From NCBI RefSeq assembly GCF_010015445.1, contig NC_053112.1:4136749-4200748 (forward strand): a DNA stretch of 64,000 nt. The letters run 5' to 3'. Position 1 is the stretch's first letter. Every line of letters begins with the position of its first letter. This DNA comes from Perca fluviatilis. Taxonomy: Eukaryota; Chordata; Actinopteri; Perciformes; Percidae. The position numbers were made by a program, and so were the translations under genes. Under the pieces are notes generated by a model. It saw nothing but the letters and a program-made list of their open reading frames with translations, was not told the origin of the DNA and searched no databases. Shown here piece by piece: positions 10,077-20,792 of the stretch.

Positions 10077-11100
10077 TCACCCCACTCGCGCGGACAGCAA
10101 GCCAACAGGAATGAACTCAAATCAATTAATGGTTTTTACTCCTGTAGAGATAAAACAACCTGAACCAGCAGTACAAGCACTTACACACAGCACTTATCCG
10201 AAACTGCAAGCAACAGTGGCACTAGTAAAACAAAGAGAAACACAAACCGTGTGTTACTGAGGACATAGTTTAGGACTGTATTTGAGCTGATTCTGGTTTC
10301 CAACTTTGCCCCAGGTGTGTCTGTTAAAACACGGACGGAGACAACTTATCTCTTTGACGCTTTATTACATAAAGCAACAGTACAAACATGGGTGTGGGTA
10401 GCTCTGCTATGGCTGTGTGTTTGTGTGTGGTTCTGCAAAGAATTAAATAACATTGTGAAGGCTACCATACACAATGCATAGGAAGTATACATATAGGCTA
10501 GCAAACAACAACAACAAACCCACTATTAATCACACTATATCAATGCAATGTAACTACTGCAGCATAATACAATACAATAATAATACATTAATGTAGCTAA
10601 ATACAAACATGAGCAAGGGTTTCCAACAATCTGCATTATAAATCAACAGCCACGTGCAAACTAGCTAACAGATGAATAACTCAAACATCGAAATTACCCG
10701 CTAACTTACTTAAATTTGCAAGAACTATAGACCAATACAACAACTACAGTTAAATTAACTGACAACATAAGTTATGGGACTTACAATTCTCAAAGACACA
10801 CACACGCAAGCTCAACTGATTATCCTCTGGACGCAAGCAGTCTCTTTTTGTTCTCTCACTTTTCTCCGTCCGTATTGCGCGCTCGTAGTGTATGCCGCGT
10901 GTCCGCTTACCCTCCGACATGCACCCACAATCAATCCTGATAGATGCTCTTTGTACACCGTGCAACAACTCTCTGTTATGAAATGCAAAAAGGGAAACGC
11001 CCACCCACAATCCTAAGGGACACAAGGCCTGCACAAAAGTGATGGTTTGACAACAGCAGAGTCCAAAATATTGCGAATTTAATACACAACTTACCTGGTC
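10077..11100 (-). other. 5' internal part of the DIRS element without recognisable gag
   Basis: Sequence between the RT remnant and the 5' inverted repeat. A 139-codon open frame (10,750-11,169, minus) overlaps the repeat and has no motif I recognise. Gag and the N-terminal RT are either deleted or replaced by other AT-rich sequence. Confidence 0.45.
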
Positions 11101-11286
11101 TCGGATGAGGCGAGTAAAGCAAAGAGGAAGAGGCGTGGCCAACTGGATGCTGTTATAGACGGCGACCAAACCTTCTAAGGTCAGTCACATGACTTTGTTG
11201 ACATAATGTCTCGAGGATAGGTTGAAGGATTGCATCATTCAGGGAGGTTGAAATAGATACAAAGGTCATTCAAAGTGCTTTACAGG

Positions 11287-11291
<5 letters not shown>

Positions 11292-11321
<30 letters not shown>
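11292..11321. repeat. (AT)n microsatellite
   Basis: About 15 AT units directly beside the left end of a Tc1-like element. Confidence 0.95.
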
Positions 11322-11324
<3 letters not shown>

Positions 11325-12290
11325 TCACCTAAAGGATTATTAGGAACACCTGTAAGATTTCTCGTTAATGCAATTATCTAATCAACCAATCACACGGCAG
11401 CTGCTTCAATGCATTTAGGGGTGTGGTCCAGGTCTAGACAATCTCCTGAACTCCAAACTGAATGTCAGAATGGGAAAGAAAGGTGATCTAAGCATCTTTG
11501 AGCGGGCATGGTTGTTGGTGCCAGACGGGCTGGTCTGAGTATTTCACAATCTGCTTAGTTACTGGGATTCTCACCCACAACCATTTCTAGGGTTTACAAA
11601 GAATGGGCTGAAAAAGGAAAAACATCCAGGATGCTGCAGTCCTGGGGGTGAATATGCCTTGTTGATGCTAGAGGTCAGAGGAGAATGGGCTGGCTGATTC
11701 CAGCTGATAGAAGATCAACTTTGACTCAAATAACCACTCGTTACAACTGAGGTATGCAGCAAAGCATTTGTGAACCTACAACACGAACAACCTTGAGGCG
11801 GATGGGCTACACCAGCAGAAGACCCCACCGGGACCACTCATCTCCACTAAAAATAGGAAAATGATGCTACAATTTGCACGAGCTCACCAAAATCTGACAG
11901 TTGAAGACTGTAAAAATGTTGCCTGGTCTGTGGAGTCTCGATTTCTGTTAAGACATTCAGATGGTAGAGTCAGAATTTGGCGAAAACAGAATGAGAACAT
12001 GGATCCGTCATGCCTTATTACCACTGGGCAGGCTGGTGGTGGTGGTGTAATGGTGTGGGGATGTTTTCTTGGCACACTTTAGGCCCCTTAGTAGCAATTG
12101 GGCATTGTTTAAATGCCACGGCCTACCTGAGAATTGTTTCTGACCACGTCCATCCTTTTATGACCACCGTGTACCCATCCTCTGATGGCTACTTCCAGCA
12201 GGATAATGCACCATGTCACAAAGCTCGAATCATTTCAAATTGGTTTCTTGAACATGATAATGAGTTCACTGTACTAAAACTGTACCACCA
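11322..12290 (+). mobile_element. Second Tc1-like transposon, 3'-truncated
   Basis: Begins ATTCACCTAAAGGATTATTAGG, the left end of a common fish Tc1 family different from the one at 1.7 kb. It runs through the transposase gene and stops abruptly before the final catalytic Glu region, where LINE-like sequence begins. Confidence 0.8.
11861..12290 (+). pseudogene. Tc1 transposase fragment
   Basis: The catalytic domain is present in two frames: Ser-Arg-Phe-Leu-Leu-Arg-His-Ser-Asp-Gly and Val-Met-Val-Trp-Gly-Cys-Phe in one, and Tyr-Phe-Gln-Gln-Asp-Asn-Ala-Pro-Cys-His-Lys-Ala in another. The residue before Glu-Ser-Arg-Phe is Val where the family has the first catalytic Asp. The end with the third catalytic residue is missing. 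Confidence 0.8.
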
Positions 12291-12295
12291 ACTGA

Positions 12296-12710
12296 CCAGG
12301 ACCAGAGACCTCTCGGCTCATAGTCAGTAAACAAATCAGCAATATGTTTTGGGCCCAGACCATTGAAAAACTTACAGGCAATAAGTAGGGCCTTGAAATT
12401 GATTCTAAATGTAACCGGAAGCCAGTGCAGAGGTTTCAGAATTGGAGAAATGTGCTCTCTCCTCTTGATGTTGGTCAGAATTCTAGCAGCAGCATTTTAA
12501 TGAGTTGCAACTGTTTTATGAACTTCTTGGGAACACCATTCAGAAGTGCATTAGTAGTCTACCCTACAAGAAATAAAAGCGTGAATGATATTTTCTAGAT
12601 CATGTTTTGGACACATCACTTCTCGCTATGTTTTTGAGATGCCAGAAAGATAACTTGGTTACAGCTTTTATGTGATCACTAAAATCTAGATCTAGATGAA
12701 TAATAAGATG
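12296..12710 (-). mobile_element. 3' fragment of an L2-like LINE
   Basis: On the minus strand, disrupted frames match the C-terminal part of L2-like reverse transcriptases: His-Leu-Lys-Asn-Ile-Ala-Arg, then about 150 bases on a stretch like Ser-Cys-Asn-Ser-Leu-Lys, and an imperfect Leu-His-Trp-Leu-Pro-Val-equivalent region. Many stops are present. It abuts the truncated Tc1. Confidence 0.6.
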
Positions 12711-12944
12711 TGATTATAATGAACTGTTTTTTTTCTTTACATAGAAACATTTAAAACAGAAGGAAGTTGAATTTAAAGCTTGTGTATCTGCATTCTATTC
12801 TCGTTTGAAAGATAATCCAAAGATATGTCTCATTGTGTAGTTTTGATCTAATTAACAGTCAGTCTTTTAATAAAGCAACAAATAAACCATCAGGTGTGTT
12901 AGATGATAAACAGCTGCTGTGTTGTGTCTCCTTCTCTCCATCAG

Positions 12945-13477
12945 ATTCCTGTGAACTCACAGTGGACACAAACACAGTGAACAGATACCTCAAACTGTCT
13001 GACAACAACAGCAAGGTGATATGGGTGAAGGAGAAGCAGCTATATCCTGATCATCCAGAGAGGTTTGACCACTGGTGTCAGCTGCTGTGTAGAGATGGTC
13101 TGACTGGTCGCTGTTACTGGGAGGTCAAGAGGAGCGGAAGGGTTTATATATCAGTGAGTTACAGAGGAATCAGGAGGAGATGATACAGTGAAGACTGCAG
13201 GTTTGGAGATAATGATCAGTCCTGGAATCTGTTCTGCTCTGATGGTGGTTACTCTGTCTGGCACAATAACAGAGAAACACACCTCTCCTCATCCTCTGTC
13301 TCTGATAGAGTAGGAGTGTATGTGGACTGTCCTGCTGGCATTCTGTCCTTCTACAGAGTCTCCTCTGACACGCTGACCCACCTATACACCTTCAACACCA
13401 CATTCACTGAACCTCTTTATCCTGGATTTAGGTTTGGGTTTGGGTTGCATGGTTCAGTGTCTCTGTGTTCTCTGTAG
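12945..13477 (+). pseudogene. B30.2 (PRY-SPRY) terminal exon of NLR copy 1, one in-frame TGA
   Basis: After TCTCTCCATCAG the frame encodes PRY (Ser-Cys-Glu-Leu-Thr-Val-Asp-Thr-Asn-Thr, then Tyr-Pro-Asp-His-Pro-Glu-Arg-Phe) and SPRY (Gly-Arg-Cys-Tyr-Trp-Glu-Val, Ser-Val-Ser-Tyr-Arg-Gly-Ile, Ser-Trp-Asn-Leu-Phe-Cys-Ser-Asp, Val-Gly-Val-Tyr-Val-Asp-Cys). It stops at TAG 13,475-13,477. The only break is TGA at 13,181-13,183 after Arg-Arg-Arg. The same frame continues open on both sides, so this is a point nonsense change, not a frameshift. B30.2 domains bind ligands at the C-terminus of fish NLR-C proteins; truncation here removes about two thirds of SPRY. Confidence 0.88.
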
Positions 13478-13596
13478 GACGGAGAGTCTCCTGTGCACAG
13501 AAATACTCACACTGCTGACCAACACACACAATCTCTTTGTAAATCAAACTCAAAATTATAAGAGAACAACACATTAAAGGAGTCACTAATATATAC

Positions 13597-13772
13597 ACTT
13601 TATAATAACCGCCACTAATTAATGGTAAATTGATAGTTAAACTTTAGTTAATAGTTATTTTACTGTCAACAAACAATGAAATGATGATTTATAATGTTTA
13701 CTAATAATTAGTGTTACCTTCAGTTTAGTTAACTATCAAATTATCATTTTTTAGCAATGGTTATTATAAAGT
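13597..13772. mobile_element. Small MITE with 14-bp perfect inverted repeats
   Basis: ACTTTATAATAACC at the left end and its exact reverse complement at the right end enclose 148 bp of AT-rich DNA that itself partly folds back. It lies just downstream of the NLR stop codon. I could not decide a target duplication. Confidence 0.7.
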
Positions 13773-15239
13773 TTTACCAAATAGGATGACTCACTGCACG
13801 GCTGTGGTTTGAAATACCTTTAAATATCTTTCCTTTCAGGTTTTTGGGGCACTTCTGTGAAACTTTTTACTACATTTGTTTAAAAACTTGAGCAAAGATT
13901 ATCTCTAACTAAAGATAGCTCATCACACACAGCGCCAATGGTCTGAAACGGTACCCACTTCCTGTCTCCTAAAGGGCGTGGCCTCGTTTGAAAGTGTAGT
14001 GAACGTCGTGTGGATGGATGAAAAGTTATATTTGTATAGTTAAGTATTTTTTCTCAGACAAAGTTCATTTTCTCATTATGTGTCTGTCTCAAACATAACA
14101 TTTTTGTGTCAGAATGTTCTGGAGATATGCAGCTTGTTGAAAAATGGCTCCAATATTTACTTTGGTGATTACGGGTGAAAGAAACGCCATAATCTGTGTT
14201 CACGTTCACTTCTCCGTTGGAATCAATCCACTCAGGACCTGCCGCCAGTCTCCTAAAGAGGCACACAGACAGGAAATAACTTTCGAGTTGGGGTAAACCG
14301 TCTCTTACTTTAGTATAATGTTTGCTTCAGAAAGCTGCTCTCCATTGGTTTAGATGGGTTTGCTTCCAGCTGGCAGCCAATCAGGGTGTCAGCCTGCAGA
14401 GTGAACAGCAGGAGGAAGCAGATCCACAAATACAGAAATATTCAACATGGAGAGAAACACTGAAGACTAAAGATCAAAAGTGGCACATTAAAAATTAGTT
14501 GCAGATGTTTGCGTCCTCTGCAGCAGTTTAAACTTTTAAATACATAAATAAAGGAAATTATGAGATGGCTTTCTGTCTGGCTCATTGAGCTTTTAATCTC
14601 ATCTGATGTCTGTATTAAAAACAGTGTAGCAAGAAAAATGATTTACAGTTTGGGTTTAATCTGAGGATTGTTAAAATGAGATGATGTTTCTGTGATTCTG
14701 TAAAGAAAGGCTTGTTAAATCACTTTTATTCTGATTATAATGAATGTAATAAGTTGAACGTTTTTGATTCAGTAATGAAGAGAAAGAAATATAAAGTGAT
14801 CATTTCTCTGCTGTTTGTTCACAGTGTATGAATATTGTGAGAGCCATTTAGGTTTATGTTTATTATTTGTTGCTGTTAAACCTCCCGCCACCAGGGGTAG
14901 CCAGGGCACTGTCCATTTGGCTGGGCCAGAGGTGATTTAATCAATGTCCACTGGGCAGCACAGGTGGTGGCAGGAGAAGGGAGCAAACAGTTTTTGACCG
15001 TGCAATATGGTATGAGAAGGAAAGTGGAATTAATGTGTTTGAGTTTTGATGTTTACACATATAAATGGACTCTATGTATGGGAAACTGCCTAAGTGTAAA
15101 AATAAATGCTTACTGGCGATGTTTGACATTGGCTCACATAGTCCACCGGCGTCTTAAATAGTTAAATTATCCACCCAGCAATTGTAGTGGACGTTTTTGA
15201 GTAGCAAAGGGTCCCTACAAATATGTTAAAGGGAGAGCC
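13773..15239. other. Unassigned intergenic sequence
   Basis: No domain, repeat family or splice-flanked exon that I can support. A 70-codon minus frame (14,054-14,266) has no recognisable motif. Confidence 0.4.
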
Positions 15240-15690
15240 CCACCCTATAATAAAATGATAATTACTGTATATCAGTCTGATCAGCAGTGTGTTGTATTTT
15301 ATTCACATCACAAGAAAATCAAACATTTACTGACGATTCTGTTTTTTATGAAAATATGTCCCGGCAGCTATATGGACTATAGTTCAAGCCATTTAAAAAT
15401 CTGTACATAATTTAGGAAAAACATGATAGTTTTCAAGTAAAAACTGCATGGCTTATCATAAAGGTGTGCGTGTCTGTAATGGGGAGACTCTTGGGTACTC
15501 ATAAAACCCATTTTCTTCACATATCTGGAGGTCAGAGGTCAATGGACCCCTTTGAAAATGGCCATGGTTTCTTTTCTCTACAAAATGTAGCCTAACTTTG
15601 GAGCATTATTTAGCTCCCTGTAACCCCCACAACCTACCAGGCGTGCTTGGTTTGAATGGAATCCTAAGATAGTCTCGTTTCATATGATAA
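15240..15690. repeat. Interspersed teleost repeat (MITE-like), class uncertain
   Basis: Contains the phrase GGAGGTCAGAGGTCAATGG and GGACCCCTTTGAAAATGGCC, which I recognise as part of a high-copy fish repeat. A related fragment (GGGGTCAGAAGTCAAGGGAC) occurs at about 26,788. It ends about 30 bases before the MAL-family exon. Confidence 0.5.
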
Positions 15691-15717
15691 CAATATATTT
15701 ATTATAAAGAAAAGCAG

Positions 15718-15885
15718 ATTTTCGGCGGGTTGGTGTGGATACTGGTGGCGTGCACGCTGGTGCTTCCGGCAAACCCCCAGGCCTGGGTCATGTTTGTGTC
15801 CCTCTTCTGCTTCATCATGACTTTCATCTGGATGGTGGTGTTCGCCTGCGATGGCCATCACAACAGCAGCAGCTGGGTGGCAGCA
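15718..15885 (+). CDS. Isolated MAL-family (MARVEL domain) exon
   Basis: A 168-bp open segment in phase 0 is bounded by GCAG on the left and GTAAGG on the right. It encodes Ile-Phe-Gly-Gly-Leu-Val-Trp-Ile-Leu-Val-Ala and Gln-Ala-Trp-Val-Met-Phe-Val-Ser-Leu-Phe-Cys-Phe, two hydrophobic segments typical of MAL/MAL2/MALL tetraspan raft proteins of apical and myelin membranes. In mammalian MAL the second exon is also 168 bp and covers the same residues. Neither the preceding nor the following MAL exon is recognisable nearby. The acceptor lacks a pyrimidine tract because an interspersed repeat ends just upstream. It may be a stray duplicated exon or one exon of a gene with long introns. Confidence 0.65.
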
Positions 15886-17034
15886 GTAAGGCTCTCGCTC
15901 CTTCACTTCCTCCACTCATTTCCTCTCTATTATGCTACTTCATATTTACTATTATACATATTATATTTTGTTATATATACTATGTATAGGTTGTACATTT
16001 TATTCTACATTTGTATATACTGTACATGTTCCTTACATTCCTCTAAGTATATATTTTCAGTAGGTGTTCTGGAATTTGTATCTATTTTTTTGGATCTTAT
16101 TTCTAGTATATTTGTTGTATTTTCTGTTTGTGAGGTGCGGAGGTGACGTTTTCAAAGTTGTTTATTTCCAGTATCGAAGGGATTTTTGAGAACGGCAACA
16201 CACAGGAGGAGGAAGAAAAGGGGTAAAGCCTGACATCCTTTTGCCGCTTTTATAGACCCATAAGGTGCTTTTTGTTTCGCTGTTTTGTGCTTTTTTTTAC
16301 ATGTTTGGCACATTGTCTGATGCTTGTTTGTTTTTGTTTCTCAAAGCGAATGGATATTGAAAACGGCAACATACCGAGAGCGGAGGAGGAGGGACGATAT
16401 CAGGCAACTATCCTGGAAATGTATGTACGTTGATCCAGCCTAAAGATAATCCAACTCAAACCTGAAGCTCTACACAAAAAAAACATTTTGAACCCAATGG
16501 GATAAAATCTTTTTTCAAAACATGACATTTTCAGCATGAAGCTTGCTAGCTCGGGTTTTGTTGTTCTTGCTTCCCGGGATCAAACAGACTTTCACAGCTG
16601 CAACACACATTGCCAGTTCCTGCGATTATCCTGGAAATTAATTGTCGATAGGATTAGGTACCAAACTCTCTACTTTCTTAGTTACTGACCAAATTACGTC
16701 GGTACTACAGAGGACCGATACACATTAAATCAAACAGTGCCAAATTTTGGTACCCATGAGAGCGGGCCTCCGATACACACGCATATGCAGAGCTGTGGTG
16801 TGGACGGAGAGAAAAAAGTAATCTTAGTTAAAGTCACAGTGAGTCACGGCAACGCCGGTAAAGCGGTTGCAAGTGTGGTTACACTTTTCAAATCACCACG
16901 CTGACAGCGATTATAATGGCGAGGCAAAAGCTGTCGCTGTACGGTTAACATTAGACTTCCTCTGAGACAGGCAGGCACAACAGTGTTCACTATGCCCTGG
17001 TGACTGACTGACAGGCTGAGATTGTAAGGCACAC
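15886..17034. other. Unassigned sequence downstream of the MAL-family exon
   Basis: I looked for the next MAL exon and found none. Two similar short phrases recur (GAGAACGGCAACACAC at about 16,170 and GAAAACGGCAACATACC at about 16,357) about 190 bp apart, hinting at a local duplication. Confidence 0.35.
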
Positions 17035-17570
17035 ACACTCACACAGACTGCTGTGTGTGTGAGTGTGTGTCTTTGTGTGTGTGTGTCTGTGGGTTAGGGT
17101 TTGTGTGTGTGTGTTGTGTGTATGTGTTTGTGTGTGTGTGTGTGTGGGGGAGTGTGTGTGTCTGTGTATGTGTATGTGTGTGAATGTGTCTGTGTGTGTG
17201 TTAAACACATGCACACACACACACAGACACACACAAACTTACACACACTCACACAGGCACGCACACAGAAAAACACACACAGACACACATACACACATGC
17301 ACACGCACACACAGACACACAGACACACACACACAAAGATACACACACTCACAGACACACACAAACACACTCACATACAGCAGACTATGTGAGTGTGTTT
17401 TATGGCGTGTGTGTGTACGCATACACACACAAACAGACACACACACAGACAAACACACACAGAAAAAACACACACACACACACACACACATAGACACACA
17501 ATGGCACACACTCACACACACAGACTCACACACACACATACACATACATACACAGACACACACAACCACT
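17035..17570. repeat. Compound (TG)n/(CA)n low-complexity tract
   Basis: About 170 bases of imperfect TG repeat are followed by about 350 bases of imperfect CA repeat, so the two halves are roughly complementary. The long open frames here on both strands are artefacts of the repeat. Confidence 0.95.
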
Positions 17571-19240
17571 TTATGTCTTTAAAAACTGTTTCCCTAGCTA
17601 TTGCACACTTCTGCAACTAACGATTGTTTTTACATTATATTCGTGGTGGATTAATGTGTGGATTATTTTCTGGATGAATGGATTAGATGTTTGGTGTCTA
17701 AAATGTCAGAAAATGGTGAAAAAAATGTGGATCAGTGTTTCCCAAAGTCCAAGATGACGTCCTCAAATGTCTTGTTTTGTCCACAACTCAAAGATATTCA
17801 GTTTACTGTCCCAGAGGAAAGACAAAACTAGAACATATTCATATTCAACAAGCTGACATCACATAGGCTACATAAAAAATGACTCAAACTGATTAATGGA
17901 TTTAAAAATGGTTGCCGTTTAATGCATTGCAGGGAAGAGAGTAGTGGAGGAATGACAGAGGTTTATGTGGAAAAAATAACTGTGTATTTGTGTCGGAGTT
18001 TGATCTTCCCAAGTGTCCTGACCTAAATAGCAAAATTCTTCTTAAATGTGAATACCAAAATTGGGTCACATATTCTACAGAATACCATCTTTGATACTGA
18101 AGAAGTTGCATGTCTTTAGCTGCATTTTAGAAGAAGGTCATGAACCCAGATTTTCAATGAAACTTGGCCTACTAAATGGGGTTCCGACTTAAATGGCAGA
18201 AGTCTTGTCATGGCAAATACTGTGCTGTGCCCATCCATCCATCCATCCTGGTATTATCAGTTGGGGAAGGACATTTGGGATAAATTTGGCCCTTTATGAT
18301 TTTTAGCCTTCCCTAAGATAACAGGACATTTGGAATGCTTTTTAATAGGGCATTTTGGTCCTTTCACGGTGTCCTGATCCAAAACTGCAAAAGTCTGCCC
18401 ATGTTTCCCAAAGTACACCAGTTCGTCCCACAGACAGATGGGAGGAATTCTGACATCATGGGGGCACACATTTGTGTTCCCGATTGTCCGCCGGGCGCCG
18501 CCCTTTGGAAATGGGCCAAAAGAAAAGAAAAAAAAGGCCTTTTTGTTTTCTTCCGAAGTGTCCTGTAAGTATTTATGGGGATTCAATTTCCCTGAAAGAT
18601 TTCATGACTTAAGCGTTTTGGTACAACACTTTGTGTTCAGACCGTCAGAATACATCAAACGCTTTGATTGTTTTTCTTGTGTAGCATAAAGAGACTACAT
18701 CTGCATGTTAAACACTGTCAATAAATGAAGCTTAAACCATATACAGCTTAAAACAGTTTAAAGTCTAAATAATTACATATCAGACCCTGGATCACTTCCC
18801 AGTCAGTATGGACCGGAGGAACGATTCCAGCCACCAACTATCAGCATACATGTAAGGTCATGAGTAAACCACCAGGAGGCACTGCTGTTATGTCTATTAC
18901 AGCGAGAGTTCAGCAATTCATTCTTTTGTCCTTTTACAGGACACCATAGGTTTCCAGTTTGGTGCATGTAGGTCGTTTTTCAAACTGTATTTTCCACTAC
19001 TCCATAAAGGTAAGCAGCTTAACTGGCGCGGGTGGCCTAAATTATTGAAAATATCCATTTAAAACCACCTGTTAAGTTAATTTGTTCACACATTGAATTT
19101 ATTTAAGCATCAATCTACAGTTTGTGGTGAAAAGCAATGCAAATTAGATTAATTTATTTACTGATGTAAAAGTGTTTTAGTACTGAAGCATCAGTATTAA
19201 AGTTGACTTAATACTTTATTTAATAATTCATAAACAATGT
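17571..19240. other. Unassigned sequence
   Basis: No supported gene. A (CATC)n run lies at 18,233-18,248. Open frames of 60-110 codons have no motif. Confidence 0.35.
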
Positions 19241-20244
19241 ATTATTTTTAGTGCTGTCAATCGATTAAAAAATGTAATCAAATTAATTACATACTCTGTG
19301 ATTAATTAATCAAAATTAATCGCATAAATAATTAACGGTGCCTGAACCAATACTTTTTAAGAAAGTAAAAAGAAAAGAAAAAGAAGGGTACTAAACAACA
19401 GTCGGTGACATTAAAGAAGGGCTTGTTTATTGCTAAGGCCATATGGTCAAAATTAAATGATTTGATAATAATCTATAACAATAACAATAACTTATTTCAC
19501 TAGTAAATTGCTGTTGAACGACAAAAAACAACCACCAGATGGGGAAAAGGACATTTACAATAACTTCAAATGCACCACGAGGCTGTAGTTTACCAGTTTC
19601 ATTGAACGCACCGTCTGTTTTTGTTTTTCCCGACAGCAGCTGCAGATTGTTAGCCTAGAAATGTAGACGCACCCTAGTGGCAGCTGGCTGGTCAAGCTAG
19701 CAGATTGTTACATACCGGTGTTGAATCCTCTACAGTAAAACACAGTCAAACTTTACACCGTGTTAGCGCTGTCAGCATTTTAACAGCGTTTAATCCAGCT
19801 ACTAGCTAGCGGTAGGCTAACGTTAGCTGCTGTCGAGTAGTAGTAGTAGGGCAGTGGTTCTCAAACTTTTTCGGGTCATTCCCCACTTTGGACAAGGGTG
19901 AATTTTCAAGCCCCACCTCGCCCTCCTTATCGCCCCAACACACTGCTAATGAAATACGCAACGGCTTAAAATTTTCCAATTTATTGAAGAAACAACTATC
20001 TACATCAAATAACAGCAAGTTCAAAAATAAAGAAAATAAAAGTGCAGCTGTGTCAAAATTTGTATCAAGTTCAAAAATAGAAAATAAATAAAAGTGCCAC
20101 TTTGCAATCTGTTAAAACAAGAAAAGAAGAGAAATCCATTTGGCAAGACAGGTCTATTCTCCTTGTATTAGTGGCTGCCTGTTTTGCATTGCACAATTTC
20201 GGGGGTGATCTGTCTAATAAGCGGGCAAAACACAGCATTTATAG

Positions 20245-20245
20245 T

Positions 20246-20274
<29 letters not shown>
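20245..20274. repeat. (CA)n microsatellite
   Basis: A short CA run within the nested hAT element. Confidence 0.9.
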
Positions 20275-20276
<2 letters not shown>

Positions 20277-20341
20277 TCAAACTCTGAGGAGAGGACAGAG
20301 GAGAGGAAAAACAGCTCTGAAAACAAAACAAAAGCAGGAAA

Positions 20342-20485
20342 ATGAGTCGGAAGCACAGCAGCATTTGGAATCATCTTAATGATGTAGACAATGTTAAAGC
20401 ACAGTGTAGAATTTGCCAAAACCAAATCTCATATAAAGCCGGTTCTACGCACAACCTACACCGCATATGCGAACTGTGCACCTAA
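20342..20485 (+). pseudogene. BED zinc-finger fragment of a hAT transposase
   Basis: From ATG at 20,342 the frame reads Ser-Ile-Trp-Asn-His-Leu, then Gln-Cys-Arg-Ile-Cys-Gln and Thr-His-Asn-Leu-His-Arg, the Trp...Cys-X2-Cys...His spacing of a BED finger, and stops shortly after. In hAT transposases this N-terminal finger binds the element ends. The catalytic part is absent. Confidence 0.65.
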
Positions 20486-20689
20486 CTGTGAAGCTAGCGG
20501 AGCTTCGAGAAACTAGCGGTTGCGCTTAGTGACGGTGGTGGAGCGACTGGAGCCAGCACCTCACGTGGAGATGTATCCACTCAGTCAAGTAGGCCTAATC
20601 CGCGACCAACAGCAACGCAGTCTTCATTTCATTTCATTTAATAATTTAATTAGAATTGTTTTTCACACCTATCCTAGTCAAAACATTAA

Positions 20690-20792
20690 TTTTTTAAAGA
20701 GCCGTTTGTGAGCCAAAAGAGCCGGCTCTTTTCAGTGAGCTGAGTCAAACGAGCCGGCTCACCAAAAGAGCCGGAATGCCCATCACTAGTAT
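20690..20792. mobile_element. End of another small hAT-like repeat
   Basis: Repeated AGAGCCGGCTC motifs in both orientations end in GGAATGCCCATCACTAG, a common fish hAT tip. The other end is not identifiable. Confidence 0.4.

Larger units (their letters stand above)
6540..11265 (-). mobile_element. DIRS-type tyrosine-recombinase retrotransposon, defective
   Basis: On the minus strand the order is 5' terminal repeat, RT, RNase H, tyrosine recombinase, 3' terminal repeat. The terminal repeats are inverted (about 6612-6750 against 11,100-11,246; shared CTATCCTCGAGA..TTATGTCAACAAAGTCA), unlike LTR elements. An internal block near the 3' end (6787-6865) repeats both a direct and an inverted copy of terminal sequence, as expected for a DIRS internal complementary region. 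Gag, most of RT and the catalytic end of the recombinase are missing, and a hAT element interrupts it. Known DIRS elements integrate via a circular intermediate without target duplication, and none is seen here. Outer boundaries are approximate. Confidence 0.8.
382..13477 (+). pseudogene. NLR copy 1: NLR-C (NLRC3-like) gene, LRR to B30.2 part, probably inactive
   Basis: Seven exons can be placed: LRR at 382-554, 713-891, 1070-1244, 1418-1597 and 5189-5362, a linker at 5576-5622, and PRY-SPRY at 12945-13477. The order LRR array, short linker, B30.2 is the known 3' architecture of teleost NLR-C genes, which are cytoplasmic immune receptors. The FISNA-NACHT part would lie left of the window. The linker exon ends in phase so that codons for Arg-Lys-Tyr-Ser-Cys-Glu-Leu are formed across the last junction, which supports one transcript. 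Three LRR exons have lengths not divisible by three (173, 179, 175 bp) and the B30.2 exon has an in-frame TGA, so I call it a pseudogene. If the damaged LRR exons were skipped, a shorter product could still be made up to the TGA. Confidence 0.75.

Noticed and set aside
14873..15218. Possible solo LTR (TGTTAAACC...CCCTACA)
   Set aside because: The ends look like TG...CA but no target duplication or second copy could be found in the window.
15886..16146. Extension of the MAL-family frame past 15,885
   Set aside because: A GTAAGG donor follows the 168-bp exon, and beyond it the frame becomes AT-rich and unlike the family.
17035..17620. Several 75-130-codon open frames on both strands
   Set aside because: They translate the CA/TG tract into His-Thr or Val-Cys runs and have no other content.
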